The notes: generated by a model from the letters alone, not told the origin. A stretch of DNA of 35,218 bases from Condylostoma magnum (GCA_920105805.1 CAKKTI010000168.1:1-35218); one strand, 5' to 3'; positions 1 to 10,411 are shown, numbered from the stretch's first letter. Program-made: numbers and translations.

Positions 1-1014
1 CTATTAAGAATCTTTTGATCTCTTTTCCTCTGATCTTTCATTTTACTCCCTTTCACTTTATTTTTTAAACTCCTTTTCTCTTATCCTCTTCAATTTTTGC
101 TTTAGAATTCTTTTCCTCGGCTCTAACTACTACTTGATTCTATAATACTCAATATTCTTATTACTCTCCTCAATCATTCAAGCGTACTTTTTAATCGTAT
201 TAAATCTACTCTTTACCATTTTCCCCCTGTCTACATTAACGTCTCTTAAATCCATACTGCAATTTTACAGCTCATCAACCTCCTAGCACAGCTAATCTAT
301 TACACTTCTCTTATTAAACTCCTTACCATTTAAACTAACCGATTAGTTTAAACCTTTGCCAACAGATTAGCTTAACCCTTTACTATTAGACTAGCCATTA
401 TAGTCTTCATGGTTTAGATCAACAATAGGTTTTAATCTATTAATTTCATTAATCAGTGCTTTTCCCTGCAATGATTAAAACTACTTCTAGCCATACTTAT
501 TCCTAAAGATATTCTGGCTTTTTTATCCCAAGTACTTATTAAATCTTTACTCTTCTTCTCTATTCAACGGCAACTTAAAAGGAAAGCTCACTTAAGACTG
601 GCTTAAGTCACTGTTTTTATTCGTGTTTTCTGATAGTTTTAGACTAGAAAGATTTTAAGCGTCATTTTCCGGGGGAACAAATCATTTGTGACTGTCGAAT
701 AAGGAGGGTCTTTTACGTTTGCTGTATTAGTACTGGCTGCGATTATTAGGATTGTTTCAGCCAGTCAGTTTTCTTACAGCTCTTTGGTATATTGGAAGTT
801 ATTATTATGTCAGATCTGATGATAGCTCTATTTTGTACTTCTATCTGATGAATTGATTACGTTGTATTAGTTGTACACTTAAAGAGTCTAGAATTTAGGG
901 TTTAATTGGATTCCTCTGAATTCGTTGTACATAAGGCAAAGCTGCTTCAATTAGCACTCTGTTTACCTTTTGTCTTAAGTCTTAAGTGTTATTATTTTTC
1001 TATTAGTTTTCCAT
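1..1014 (-). CDS. Charged hypothetical protein, ends at or beyond the left edge
   Basis: I do not recognise this protein. One frame is continuous from an ATG at 1014 in the context CACTAAAATGG down to the window edge, with TAA/TAG as Gln and TGA as Trp (three TGA codons, in contexts such as LTGW and KYAW). The first 100 residues are mixed and weakly helical (motif VLIEAALPYVQRI). The middle is polar and Ser/Asn-rich (QSVGKGLNQSVSLNGKEF). The last 60 codons are Lys/Glu/Arg-rich and look like coiled coil. The final two codons in the window are TAA (6..4) and TAG (3..1). Tandem TAR codons end several other genes here, so this protein may stop at codon 336 rather than run on. Its ATG lies 50 bp downstream of the stop of the nucleotidyltransferase gene on the same strand. 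That it is a gene is fairly sure; its function is unknown. Confidence 0.6.
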
Positions 1015-1064
1015 TTTAGTGCATTTATATGAAAAGTGGCTTAAATAATATATATTAAATGTAT

Positions 1065-2144
1065 TTATAATCTATTAATATTACTCTGTTGCTCTCTGAT
1101 AAAAGTAGATGAGATATCTTGTCTAAAATTATCAAGATTATGGAAATAGGATTAAAGTTATTCAGGTATTTTAGAATAATCAATTGTCTTAAATTCCTGT
1201 TGAAACAGTCTTCCAGCTACTATGAATTGATTACCTTTATTCGTAATATGCAAAATCTTATTAACCATGTCTTCATAATTCTCATAGTATTTGGTGTCAA
1301 TTAGCCTCACAAATGTGTCGTATCCAATTATAAAGAAAGAATTAGTAATAAATTCAGCTTTTTGGACATAAAGCTCCTATTAAGTAATCAAAGTAAGTTT
1401 GTTGTATTGATTAAACTACTAAACTCTCCTCTGCATCTCCTCAGTGCTAGCTTTTCCTTTATCAGCGTTATTACAGGATATTTCAAAAACTTAGCTCTAA
1501 ATATCGAATTATTCACTGAATTACTACATAACTGTATCCATTAGGCTTAAATGCCCTTGATGTAAAGGATTAAATGACCCTGATAATATAAACGCTTTAT
1601 CTATGTTTATATCAACTATTGCATTGTTTTACCAGCAAAGTAGATTATAGTGCTTTTCCTAATAAAACCCTTCTCACGGTGTCGTTTAACTCTCCAATCC
1701 TTACACAATCTGCAAAATTGACTCCCCTGTTATATATCTAGGGACTTTACCGCTCCAGAACATATCATGACTCTATATCTATAGTTAATCATTTTCTACA
1801 CCACAGAACAGAAAAGGAGATGTTCAAATTTCCCTAATCTACTAGTTTTATATACTTTAATTATACATTTAATTTCTAACAATTCCTATACTTCCCTGTA
1901 TATGTTAGTGGACTCCTTACAATGCATTGCGACCAGTTCAAATAATACGATAATTAGCAAACATTTTTTATTAAGATTGGGAAGGGGGCTCAACTTGCTC
2001 TACAGGGTCTTGAGGGGCTTCTTCCTATTGACACTCATTGCGCCAGACTTAAAGAACTGAAAGTACATCGTCTCCTAGCTCTGACCTATTATCAGCGTTT
2101 AGTACTTTGTCTAGGAAATCTGGGAGGCTTTCTTATTACTCCAT
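1065..2144 (-). CDS. NMN/NaMN adenylyltransferase-like nucleotidyltransferase
   Basis: Residues about 185-350 form a nucleotidyltransferase domain. GSFNPLHQGH (189-198) carries the HxGH ATP-binding signature and ISSTFIRE near the C-terminus matches the ISSTxIR motif of the NMN adenylyltransferase superfamily. Between them lies FIIGYDTFVRLIDTKYY, close to the type in plants and oomycetes that carries a CinA-like domain upstream. The expected reaction is ATP plus (nicotinate) mononucleotide giving the dinucleotide, in NAD synthesis or salvage. The frame stays open upstream to an ATG at 2144; alternative starts are 1964 and 1868. The segment from about 1964 to 1600 has a faint CinA-C look (WTGRNALQ, then GSIG) but uses three TGA codons and is poorly conserved to my eye. 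Codons 58-59 are TAA-TAA, so residues 1-57 could instead be a separate 57-residue protein ending at 1971. The stop is TAA at 1067..1065. The enzyme domain is confident; the N-terminus is not. Confidence 0.72.
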
Positions 2145-2256
2145 TATGGTTTGAATTTAATTATATACAGGAAATAGAGAGGAATAAATGTTAATAAAAT
2201 GCTGTGGTATATACAGCCTTAGTTAGTACATGTATTTCTAATAAAATTTATAAATT

Positions 2257-2562
2257 CTAACCTTTTGCCTCTTCGTCCTTCGTAAGTGGCTGAACTACAA
2301 TAATTCTGAAATTAGCCCCAGGCACTACTAAAATTTCATTATTTCTCATGGTAAATTTCAAAAATGTCATAGTATTAGAGGGATCTACATCTCTTACTAC
2401 ATTTTAGGCTTTATCAATTAAAACGTTTACATATTGGATCAAATCTTGCTCTTCTTTCTTAGTACTTAAAGTGCTTCTGACCCTATTTCCATCATTTCCC
2501 AAAATCAATAAAGCTCTCACTCTCCCTCTCATACGTCCAATTGCTTCTTCAATCTCTGCCAT
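2257..2562 (-). CDS. DYNLRB: Dynein light chain roadblock/LC7 family protein
   Basis: This is a 101-residue protein over the whole length of the roadblock/LC7 fold (usual length about 96). It starts MAEIEEAIGRMRG and continues with RALLILGNDGNRVRST, the long helix, VVRDVDPSNTMTFLKF, then MRNNEILVVPG and FRIIVVQPL. The segment VRDVDPxNxxTFLxxxxxxNEIxVxP is the family hallmark. It binds dynein intermediate chains as a dimer, in cytoplasmic and axonemal dynein. One in-frame TAA (Gln) lies in KAQNVVRD, and the stop is TAG at 2259..2257. Read as Gln, that TAG would extend the frame about 180 bases into the next gene before a TGA, so this is good evidence that TAG can terminate. TATATAAA directly precedes the ATG. 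Length and homology leave little doubt. Confidence 0.93.
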
Positions 2563-2570
2563 TTTATATA
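2563..2570 (-). promoter_or_regulatory. TATATAAA abutting the roadblock start codon
   Basis: TATATAAA sits directly against the ATG at 2562. The same arrangement precedes several other genes here. It is either a TATA-like promoter giving almost no 5' leader or an A-rich start context. No function is shown by the sequence alone. Confidence 0.35.
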
Positions 2571-2694
2571 ACTGATTACATTAATAAGACTATAAACAGA
2601 TTAAACATAGTTGTATGCACATTTTACTGTCTGAATCTTGTACACTTTACTTAGTTTCATTTTACATTACAACTTAAATTTTTTAACATATTTA

Positions 2695-5046
2695 ATGACA
2701 GAAGCTCAAAATTTCCTCTCTGGTCTAATATCAAGACTAGACAACCTAGAAAACAAGTACACTGCTTTTGTTAGTAATGTACCAGATTTCCAGTAAAAGT
2801 CCCATTCACTTATTGAATAAATTTACTAACTAGTAGAATGCCAAATTGTTAAAACATAAGCCTAAATACTGAACTTACACCAAAACAAATTTATAGATTT
2901 CAACGCTGAAACCATAAAAGCCTTCAACGAGCTTAAATTAGACATTAAAGCACAATTAGAGAATAATGAAGCCAACTTTTTTAATTCTTAAAAGCTGTTA
3001 GAGAACTTTTAAGCTGAATAGTCAAATTTAAGGACTGAGATATACCAAAATACCCCAGAAAAGTAATACCCGTTATAGCAAAACAACTCAAGAATGCGAC
3101 ACAGTGCTTCAACTGTTATGAAAAAACCGATGAACAGAGATTTCAGTCCAGTTCGTTGTTAAAGATCAAGGAGTCCTAACCCAAGCCAAGGCTCGTAGAA
3201 TAGACGGAACAATACTCCTAATTCAACTTAAAAGAGGGGAAAGGAGAGCGAGATGTACTACGAGAAAAACGAGCTGTAAATAAGGCAAAAGTTGCTACAG
3301 ACGAGAATATCCTCACTTGCCAGAATCTCACAGCAATTCATGAACTCCTTTATAAGATTCGTTAAGTCCAGAGGCGTTGAAAGACGTAATATGCAGGAAG
3401 AATGTGAGAAAGATAAGAGAAGGCTGCAGTTCATACTAAAAGAAATTAAAGACAGTAAAATCTGTGTTAAAGTTGAAAATGACTTGGACAAGGATATTTA
3501 GATTAAGGAGCTAATGGATTAAGTGGCCTAGCTTTAAAACAACAGCTAACCAATACAATAAGACTTAGGTTGTAGTACAGCTGGGCAGGAGTTTGGCTAA
3601 ATCAAACAGTAAATAGAGTTAACTGAGAAATTTTACACTTAGAAGCTGTAAGAAGTGCAGTATAAAGTTGCAGAGTTTAACTAAAAAGTAGTTGAAATAG
3701 AGGCTAAAGTGTGCAATGGACTTTAATAGTATCTTTAGTATGTTTTGAAGGTAGAGAAAAATTTGTAATTAGAAGGAGCAAGTGGAAGCTCTACTTTAAG
3801 GGCTGCGGAGGATTCTATTTCTTAGCTAACTGAAGTTATCAATGCCTCGGAGACTCAGTGTGCAAAGCTTAAGAATAAGATTAAGTAGAAGCAGGAAATT
3901 ATAGAGGAGCTTCAGCTTAAAAATGCGTAGTTATAGGGAGAAATTGAGTATTACTAAAAGATTGAAGGGGAGTTTAAGGAGGTGCAGGAATATAGCAAAA
4001 AGATATTAGACTGTGTAAAGCAAAAGGACTAGTAAATATCCTAACTACAGAAGAAATAAGCTATACTAAAGAAATAATGCAAAAGGCCGGATAATGTAAG
4101 TGAGTTGTGTGATGAGATAATCAAGGCATAGGAGAGTTTAAGCTAACTTGAATAGGAGTATAATTAGAATAGGTAGTATATAGACTAGTGTGATTATGAG
4201 AATTAGGAGTTAAAGTTGTAGAATAAGGAATTAAATGAAAGATTAGGGAGTGTAAGTAAATAAGAGTTTTGCTTGGATGTGTACAAATCAACTTATATTG
4301 AAATACAAAGTAAAATCTAGTCTAGACAGCATAGCAGAGTGCAGAGTTGAAATGACATATACGCTTGTTTATAGGATGAGAAGTTTAAAAACAATGATCT
4401 CTAAGAGAAATTAACTTCTTTACAATCAGAATACGCTGAAATATACAGAGAAAAAAGCAAAATAAGTTAATTCACTGAAAGTTTAATAAAAGATTATGAT
4501 ACACAAAAGGCCAACTTATAGTAAAAATGCGAATAATTACGGAAAAAGAATCAACAACTGAAGAAAACTGGAAAGCCGAAGTTTAAGCAAGTTAAAACCT
4601 CAAAATAATTCAATTTGTAAAGAATTAAAGAAATACTGGGCTAGTATTACAAAAATGACATAATTACCTCTATAGAAGCAATAGTAGACAAGCTGAAATT
4701 CAAAAAACTTACAATACAAACAGAGCCTAATCCGGCATAAGACGACTCTTTTGAGAACTAAATAAACGGTTATTAGTCCTTTTAAGTCTAGTCTCTAGTA
4801 GAAGAAAATAAGGTACTGTAAAATCAAATCATTATACTAAAAGATGAATTACTACAAGCATACAGAAGAGGGGACAATTCATATGATATAAGTAAAATTA
4901 AACTGAAAGTACTGAACCTGGTAGATGTTATTCCTAGTCGTGGTCACACATACGAACAAGCAATAGAAGACCTTTTATATAGCGTTATAGAGGACAAGGG
5001 AGAAATAGCTAGAATCATGTCTAAAAGAAATGTAAATAGGAAGTAA
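2695..5046 (+). CDS. Large coiled-coil protein
   Basis: A 783-residue protein in one unbroken frame from ATG 2695 to TAA-TAA (first TAA 5044-5046). I do not recognise a family. Residues 1-140 are a helical N-terminus (starts MTEAQNFLSGLI). Residues about 120-185 are basic and Ser/Pro/Asn-rich (KKPMNRDFSPVRC). From about 190 to 720 the sequence is almost all heptad-like Lys/Glu/Gln/Leu coiled coil, with TAA and TAG as frequent Gln codons and a single TGA (Trp) near residue 555. The C-terminus is compact (VLNLVDVIPSRGHTYEQAI) and ends basic. Codon choice changes along the gene: about 3300-4260 favours G-ending codons (AAG, GAG, TAG) and the flanks favour A- and C-ending ones. A cytoskeletal or basal-body protein is plausible but unproven. 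It converges on BuGZ with 38 bp between stops. Confidence 0.75.
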
Positions 5047-5084
5047 TAATCCTTAATTTAATACAAAATCTATATAATCACTAA

Positions 5085-5528
5085 TCACTCACTTCCCGCT
5101 ATATCTTTCTGTTTTATAGGCAACAAAGGCATAGGCCAGCTCATATTAGAGTAATCTACTTGAAATATCTCAGGAAGATTCCTGTATATTTCATCAACTT
5201 CACTTAGCTTTACTTTTCTTCTTAACTGTATACTCAATGCTCTTTGCTGTATCAATGCAAAAGGAACAGCATCCATTCCGTATATATCCAACTCTATTGC
5301 ATCTCTACCCGCCTTGGCATTAGGGACTCTGTTATTCTATTCTTTGTGTACTTATAAAAGATGAGTTGCCATACTCACAGCCGTGCCAAACTTTTTATGG
5401 CAGGTTCTGCAGCTGAAGTGGCGGGCTTTCTAATGTTTGTGCAGGATAAACTCATCGTTGAATTCTCTGTCGCAGTAGTAACAAAAGGGGCGTAAGTATC
5501 GAATCTTTTAGTGACTTTTTCTTCCCAT
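5085..5528 (-). CDS. ZNF207: BuGZ/ZNF207-type zinc-finger protein
   Basis: This 147-residue protein matches the N-terminal core of BuGZ/ZNF207, the conserved spindle-assembly and kinetochore factor that binds microtubules and Bub3. It starts MGRKSHQKIRYLRPFCYYC. Zinc finger 1 uses C16, C19, H32 and H37; finger 2 uses C40, C43, H56 and H61. The hallmark phrase follows: NRVPNAKAGRDAIELDIYG (animals have a nearly identical GRxxIELEIYGMEG). Animal proteins continue with a long low-complexity tail and a Bub3-binding GLEBS motif; this one has only a short tail of about 50 residues, as in small protist homologues. The first end codon is TGA (5087..5085). If TGA is Trp here, the protein gains WLVII and ends at TAG about 12 bases on. 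The start is set by the conserved MGRK. It diverges from the Tim44-like gene with 75 bp between ATGs. Confidence 0.9.
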
Positions 5529-5603
5529 TTATTATTATACGTGTATATAAGATTAGTTTGGTATTAAAGAGTGTAATGTTGCCGGTTGAATACTAATAAA
5601 AAG

Positions 5604-6398
5604 ATGAATAAAAGAATTGTGTTTCTAGTTATTGTAGTGTTGCTTGTAGTTAGTGTGGAATCAAGAGCAGGTGGAGGTGGTAGAAGTGGGGGTGGTAGAA
5701 GTGGAGGTAGTAGAAGTAGTAGCAGTTATGGTAGGAGGAGTCACTCCACCTCTCAGCCGATTGATTGTGATTGGAATTGTTTTATGACTATTATCACTTA
5801 TATATTATGTGGAATTCCAGTCCTAATTGCAATAGGAAGCGTAATATATTACGGTTGTTTAAGAGATTGGAATGCTAATTTTAAGGATAATAGTCATTTG
5901 GATAATTAAGCTAGACAGGCTATGCAATAACTTGCTAAAAGTGATCCAATTTGGGACTATAACGGTATTGTAAGCTTTGTTTAAGAGTTCTTTTTATAGA
6001 TACAAGAAGCTTGAATGGAAAAGAATTATAATATTCTAACGTAAAAATTAGCTTATAATTTATATCTAGATTGATATAGACAGCTGCGTCACATGGAAGT
6101 CTGGTAGCGTAAGAACATCATGTCGAATATTGATATAAAAAAGCTATAAATCGTGAAATTAAACAGTGGGGAAGACGGAAACCCTAGAAGCTTCACTGCT
6201 TTGATTTTCGCATATGCAGTTGATAAGGAAGTTACGATAGACACCAACAGAGTTCTAAAAGACTAAACAGGACATTTCACTGAGGCTTGGACTTTCCAAT
6301 GAATGGAGGACTCGTGAAAGCTATACTCCGTCCAGCAACCCTCTAGCAACTTCTACGCTTCATTAACAGATATACCTAATACTACAAAGAATGATTAG
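5604..6398 (+). CDS. Secretory Tim44-like domain membrane protein
   Basis: A 264-residue protein. Residues 1-20 are a clear signal peptide or membrane anchor (MNKRIVFLVIVVLLVVSVES). Residues 21-50 are Gly/Ser/Arg-rich (AGGGGRSGGGRSGGSRSSSS). Residues 58-87 are a transmembrane segment. Residues about 118-245 form a Tim44-like domain: FVQEFFLQIQEAWMEKNYN, the IDIKKLQIVKLN strand, and the closing pair EAWTFQWMEDSWKLYSV. The N-terminus resembles bacterial and protist Tim44-like membrane proteins more than mitochondrial TIM44, so a secretory or endomembrane location is inferred. Four TGA codons encode Trp at 137, 157, 233 and 238, all places where the family prefers Trp or another aromatic. I chose ATG 5604; an earlier in-frame TTG is unlikely. 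The end is TAG-TAA (6396-6401), only 25 bp from the stop of the convergent VHS gene. Confidence 0.85.
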
Positions 6399-6423
6399 TA
6401 ACATTATTGAATTTAATAATTAA

Positions 6424-7443
6424 CTAAATTAAACTATCAAACCCTCCCTGTCCCTGCTGATTTCCACCGAATACAGCATTAAAATTCTATTAAGGCATCT
6501 GTGGTTGCTAATTTCCTCCAAACATAGCATTAAATCCCTACTAAGGCTATTATTCTCCCTACATTCCAGTACCAAACCCTTATTAACTCCAAAACTGCTC
6601 CTACTGCGGCACTTGAATCTACTAGCTCCCCTATTGCACAGGTCCATCCCCCAATAAATCAATTTCAGTACTTTAAAACTACTACACCCCATACAACTCA
6701 TTCACCCTCCCCCCGTTCCTAAACTACTCATAATTAGCCAATGTAGAAGTCAAGTCATCCTTCAACCCAATGCTCATATTCAGCAACTCCTCCTCATTCA
6801 AATTCGGAATCAATTTAATCAGTCTTTACTCCATGGCCCTTAACGTCCCTATCAACTACACCAATACATCATCAGGCTGTCCTGGTTATCCCTGCCTCAT
6901 CATATCCTTGGTCAATTGAATATTTTCCTATACAACCATCAAATCCCCTTTTAGCTTCTCAGTTCTGTCCACTGGAAGCTTCCTTACGCCGGGGACAGTT
7001 TGGCTGATTTAAGGCTCATTTTTGAATGTAATGCCTAGTGATCTTAGATTATTATACAATTCACTGAAACCTGGCAGAATGTCTCTAGTGTCCTAGAACT
7101 GTCTCACCCATTACTCGACTAAATCCTTTAATTTTTCTTTTAATTAATCATCTGTGTCCCTGTTTCTGATGATTTGAGAGATTGTGTTGAGGAAATCCCT
7201 GCTTCCTATTTGGTGGTGAAAGGGGAGGGAGCACTACTGCATTGACTGATTTATAAGTTCTGCTGTTAGTAATGCGATTTTAGGGTTTCTATGCATTAAT
7301 CGTCGCTTTAGGACGGGCACTGCGGCTTTGGGCTGGTTTGGACGCTGGTTGAAGGCGTTAATACAGGCGTTGTTTGCTTCTTAGTCGGGAGCTAATAGAG
7401 TTTCACTGGTTGCTCTTTCTATTAAGGATTGAAGTTAACTCAT
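6424..7443 (-). CDS. VHS-GAT domain endosomal adaptor (TOM1-like)
   Basis: A 339-residue protein with TAR read as Gln. The VHS domain spans about 3-140: SLIERATSETLLAPDQEANN, AVPVLKRRLMHRNPKIALL, HHQIGSRDFLNTISQII, LKDLVEQWVRQF and YNNLRSLGITF. A GAT domain follows at about 160-242 (DLMVVQENIQLTKDMMRQG, then LRAMEQRLIKLIPNLNEEEL). A clathrin-box-like DLLGD lies at 262-266. The tail is Gln/Gly-rich with repeated FNAMFGGN and FNAVFGGN motifs. Proteins of this plan bind ubiquitinated cargo and clathrin in endosomal sorting; ciliates lack a full ESCRT-0, and TOM1-like proteins are thought to serve instead (inference). The stop must be TAG at 6426..6424: read as Gln, the frame has no TGA for about 150 bases and would run over the opposite gene. 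The start ATG 7443 places the VHS domain at the very N-terminus, as usual. Confidence 0.93.
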
Positions 7444-7665
7444 ATTTTTAGTATTTGGGAGACTGGGAAATTTTGATAGGAAGGGATCTGGTATATTTGA
7501 AGAGAAAGGATTGGCTTTAAAAATAATATAGGGTGGTTTTAGTATTAATTTAAGTCTAAATCTCTCTAGGAAAATTTATACAAAAGTTCTGGGATAGCAT
7601 AATAAAACATATAATAGGAATTATATTATAATCTATAGAATTTCTACAATTATACCTAATAAAAA

Positions 7666-9015
7666 ATGGATTAGAACCCAGAGACAGTACTCTCAGTTTT
7701 ATTAACTTCTCTCCTATCAAATAAGGAGCACATAAGAAGACTATCAACTCTCCCAAAAGATAATCTACAGCTTTGAATATACTCACTCCCCTTAGTAGAA
7801 GAACATCTATCTATGATTGCAATGCTTGCAAAGTATAATAAATCCATCTAATACACTAAAATGTTACAAGAGACACTAAAATATCTAAAAAGAATATACT
7901 AAATTAACCTAACTAAAAGCTTAGATTACTTAGATATATTGAGCATACTTACATCACCACTTATTCAACAAATAATGTGAAAGGCTGAAAATCTAACAAT
8001 ATGAAAAAGCCAATTATAAATTTAAAGGAGTTTAAAGCAAAAAATCAACGATGAAGGGACTCAATCAATATTGCCAAGCAACTTAAATTGATAGTAAACT
8101 AAACAACATTAATATCGCCTAAAAATAAACGAAATTTTCAAACAAGATAAAATCAGCATCCCAAAGCAGCCAACACTACTAACAGATAAATTCAAAGAAG
8201 TATGAGGACTACGCATTCAAGGTAACTCAATCATCACCGGCAACAAAGACAGAGCTGTGCGGCTTATAGACCTACTGAATCCAAACGACAGTAGAATAAT
8301 AGGGAGGCATCGTGACTGAGTAAAAGATATATGCGTTGAGGGCAACAATGTAGTCAGTGTAGGCGATGATAATGCTGTGAGATTTTGGGACTTATCAAAT
8401 CCAAAGAACAATAGACTAATTGGAAAACATCCTAAGGAATTATTAAGTGTATGCATTTAAGGTAACAATATTATCAGTGGTGGCGAAGATAATATTGTAA
8501 GATTTTGGGACTTATCAAATCCTGACAATTTCAGGAAGATTGGAAAGCATGATGAGGCGATATCTAGTGTATGTATTGAAGGTAATAAGATAGTTAGTGG
8601 TAGTTTTGATTAAACTGTGCGGCTTTGGGACTTATTAGGTCCAAATAATAACAGAATACTTGGAAGACATGATAGGCCAGTAAACACTGTATGTATTGAA
8701 GGCAACAAGGTGGTAAGTGGAGGTGAAGATAATGTTTTAAGGTTTTGGGATTTATTTAATCCAGACAACAATAGAATAATTGGAATGCATGATTCAATGA
8801 TATTTAAGGTATGTATTGAAGGTAACAAGGTAATCAGTGGCGGAGAAGATAAAACAGTGCGGTTTTGGGATTTATAGAATCCCAATGATACTTAAGTGAT
8901 GTTTCGCTCTTAAAATTGGATCTAGTCTCTGACTTTAAAGAACTCTATTGTATTGTCTGGGGATAGCTATGGCTCAAGTAAGACTAAACAAATAATGCAC
9001 TGGAGCTTAGGTTAG
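7666..9015 (+). CDS. WD40 family copy A: seven-bladed propeller protein, intact
   Basis: A 449-residue protein, one frame. Residues 1-160 form the family's N-terminal domain (starts MDQNPETVLSVLLTSLL; signature LPKDNLQLW), of unknown fold and mostly helical. A linker with IPKQP (165-169) leads to seven blades of about 40 residues with consensus RHDxxVxSVCIEGNxVISG, GxDxTVRFWDL and NPNNNRxIG. Blade 7 is atypical (LTLKNSIVLSG) and ends IMHWSLG before TAG. TAA/TAG within blades is Gln; TGA at two blade positions is Trp (EVWGL, RDWVKD). Blade 4 has RLWDLLG in place of RLWDLSN. The start is supported by alignment with the ATG of other copies. It sits 222 bp from the divergent VHS gene and converges on copy B with 78 bp between stops. 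Function unknown; the propeller should bind protein or peptide partners. Confidence 0.88.
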
Positions 9016-9093
9016 TATTTATTATGTTAGTTATTCTTTGTACATAAAATAGTTTGAGTTAATAATAGTCTTTATATTTAAAACTGATTAACT

Positions 9094-10404
9094 TTAATAA
9101 ACTAATCTCAAACACATTATTTTAGAGAACCTTCTAGTGCTCCCTTCTCCAAACAACAAAATTTAATTCTCCAAAGCTACGGATAAGATTATATTCTGAG
9201 ATTGAAATAAGATTTTATTGTTGATTGGATTCAGCATATCCCATAGCCGAACAGTTTTGTCCTAACCTCCACTAATAGCTATATTACCCTCAATACACAC
9301 ACTTAATACAGCATCATCATGTCTTCCAATCTCTCTATTATTATTCGGATTTGACAAATCCCAAAATCAAACAGTTTTGTCCTAACTTCCACTAATTACT
9401 GTACTGCCTTCAATACATACACTCTGTACATCACCATTATGCCTTCCAATCTCTCTATTGTTATTCGGATTCGACAAATCCCAAAACCTCACAGTTCTAT
9501 CGTAACCTCCACTTATCACAATATTACCCTCAATGCATACACTTGTAATTACCCTAGTATGCCCATGAAACTCTCTATTATTCCTTGGATTTGATAAGTC
9601 TCAGAATTACACAGTTTTATCATCGCCTCCGGTGATTACCTTATGACCCTCAATGCATACACTTTTTATTTCATAATCATGTCTTCCAATCTCTCTATTG
9701 CACTTTGAATTTTATAAGTCTCAGAGGGAAACAATTGCATCTCCCCCTACACTAATCACCTTTTTATCGTCAATGCATACACTTCTTACACAGAATCTAT
9801 GTCATCCAAGTTTTCTTTTGTTATTCGGATTTGATAAGTCCCAAAGTCTCACATTTCTATCCAAACTTCCACTGGCAACAGTGTTACCTTTAATGCATAA
9901 TCCCAGTATGTTATTAAAATGTGCTCCTATACATACTGGGCTATTTGGCAAATTTATTTCATTAGCTTTTTAGAATATACTATTCTTGCAATGATAAAGA
10001 TAGTTTATAGTGTATTAGTTTCTTTAATTGCTGCTGATTATTTTATTTAATATTACCTATTTGTTGTGTATTATTGTTTACTTTATTTTGCTGTAGTTTG
10101 CAAGGCCTTTATAGCTCGATTATTATATAGAATGGGATGGAAGGATATTTAAGCAATCACTCTTTTATATTATTTCATTCGAATGGGTGTTTTCAAAATA
10201 GTCCAGTGTCTTTAGTACAGTAGAGATTGAATTTTTCTATTTTGCTAGTGTTGAAATAACTGCCCTATAATCCTATGTTAATATTTGTAGCTTGAGATTA
10301 CCTTTTACAATCTTTATTAGAGTTGGAAAGATTTTAACAAAGTCCTTTTGATATAGAAAGGCATTTGTGAAGAGAATTTATCAGTTTTTCAGCTTTAAAT
10401 TCAT
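9094..10404 (-). CDS. WD40 family copy B: seven-bladed propeller protein, intact
   Basis: A 436-residue protein in one frame with TAR as Gln and TGA as Trp. The N-terminal domain (about 1-155) starts MNLKLKNWQILFTNAFLYQ and has FPTLIKIVKGNLKLQ, the counterpart of the KDNLxL signature. The linker INLPNSPVCIGAH replaces the usual PKQPxYLGxH. Seven blades follow, for example VQSVCIEGSTVISGSQDKT and VLSVCIEGNIAISGGQDKT. Blade 7 reads LSVALENQILLFGEGS and the end is KIMCLRLVY, a frame-variant tail relative to the IMYWSLD of other copies, then TAA. The last few residues may therefore reflect a late frame change near the stop. TATAAAA directly precedes the ATG. The inverted, tail-to-tail arrangement with copy A is repeated by copies D and E. 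Confidence 0.86.
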
Positions 10405-10411
10405 TTTTATA
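10405..10411 (-). promoter_or_regulatory. TATAAAA abutting the start codon of WD40 copy B
   Basis: TATAAAA lies immediately before ATG 10404. The identical word precedes the ATG of copy H, the 14594 relic and, with one more A, copy D. Retention across paralogues suggests a promoter or initiation element rather than chance AT-richness. Confidence 0.4.

Noticed and set aside
1600-1760. Short introns (13-19 bp, GT...AG) to join frames upstream of the nucleotidyltransferase domain
   Set aside because: On rereading, a single frame with TGA = Trp stays open without any intron, so no splicing needs to be invoked.
8217-8885. Minus-strand frames with repeated SQNLTALSSPxLTTLLPSIHT-like sequence, and similar ones near 9698, 13389, 28320 and 32876
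   Set aside because: These are antisense shadows of WD40 blades; the repeat arises from the regular blades on the true strand.
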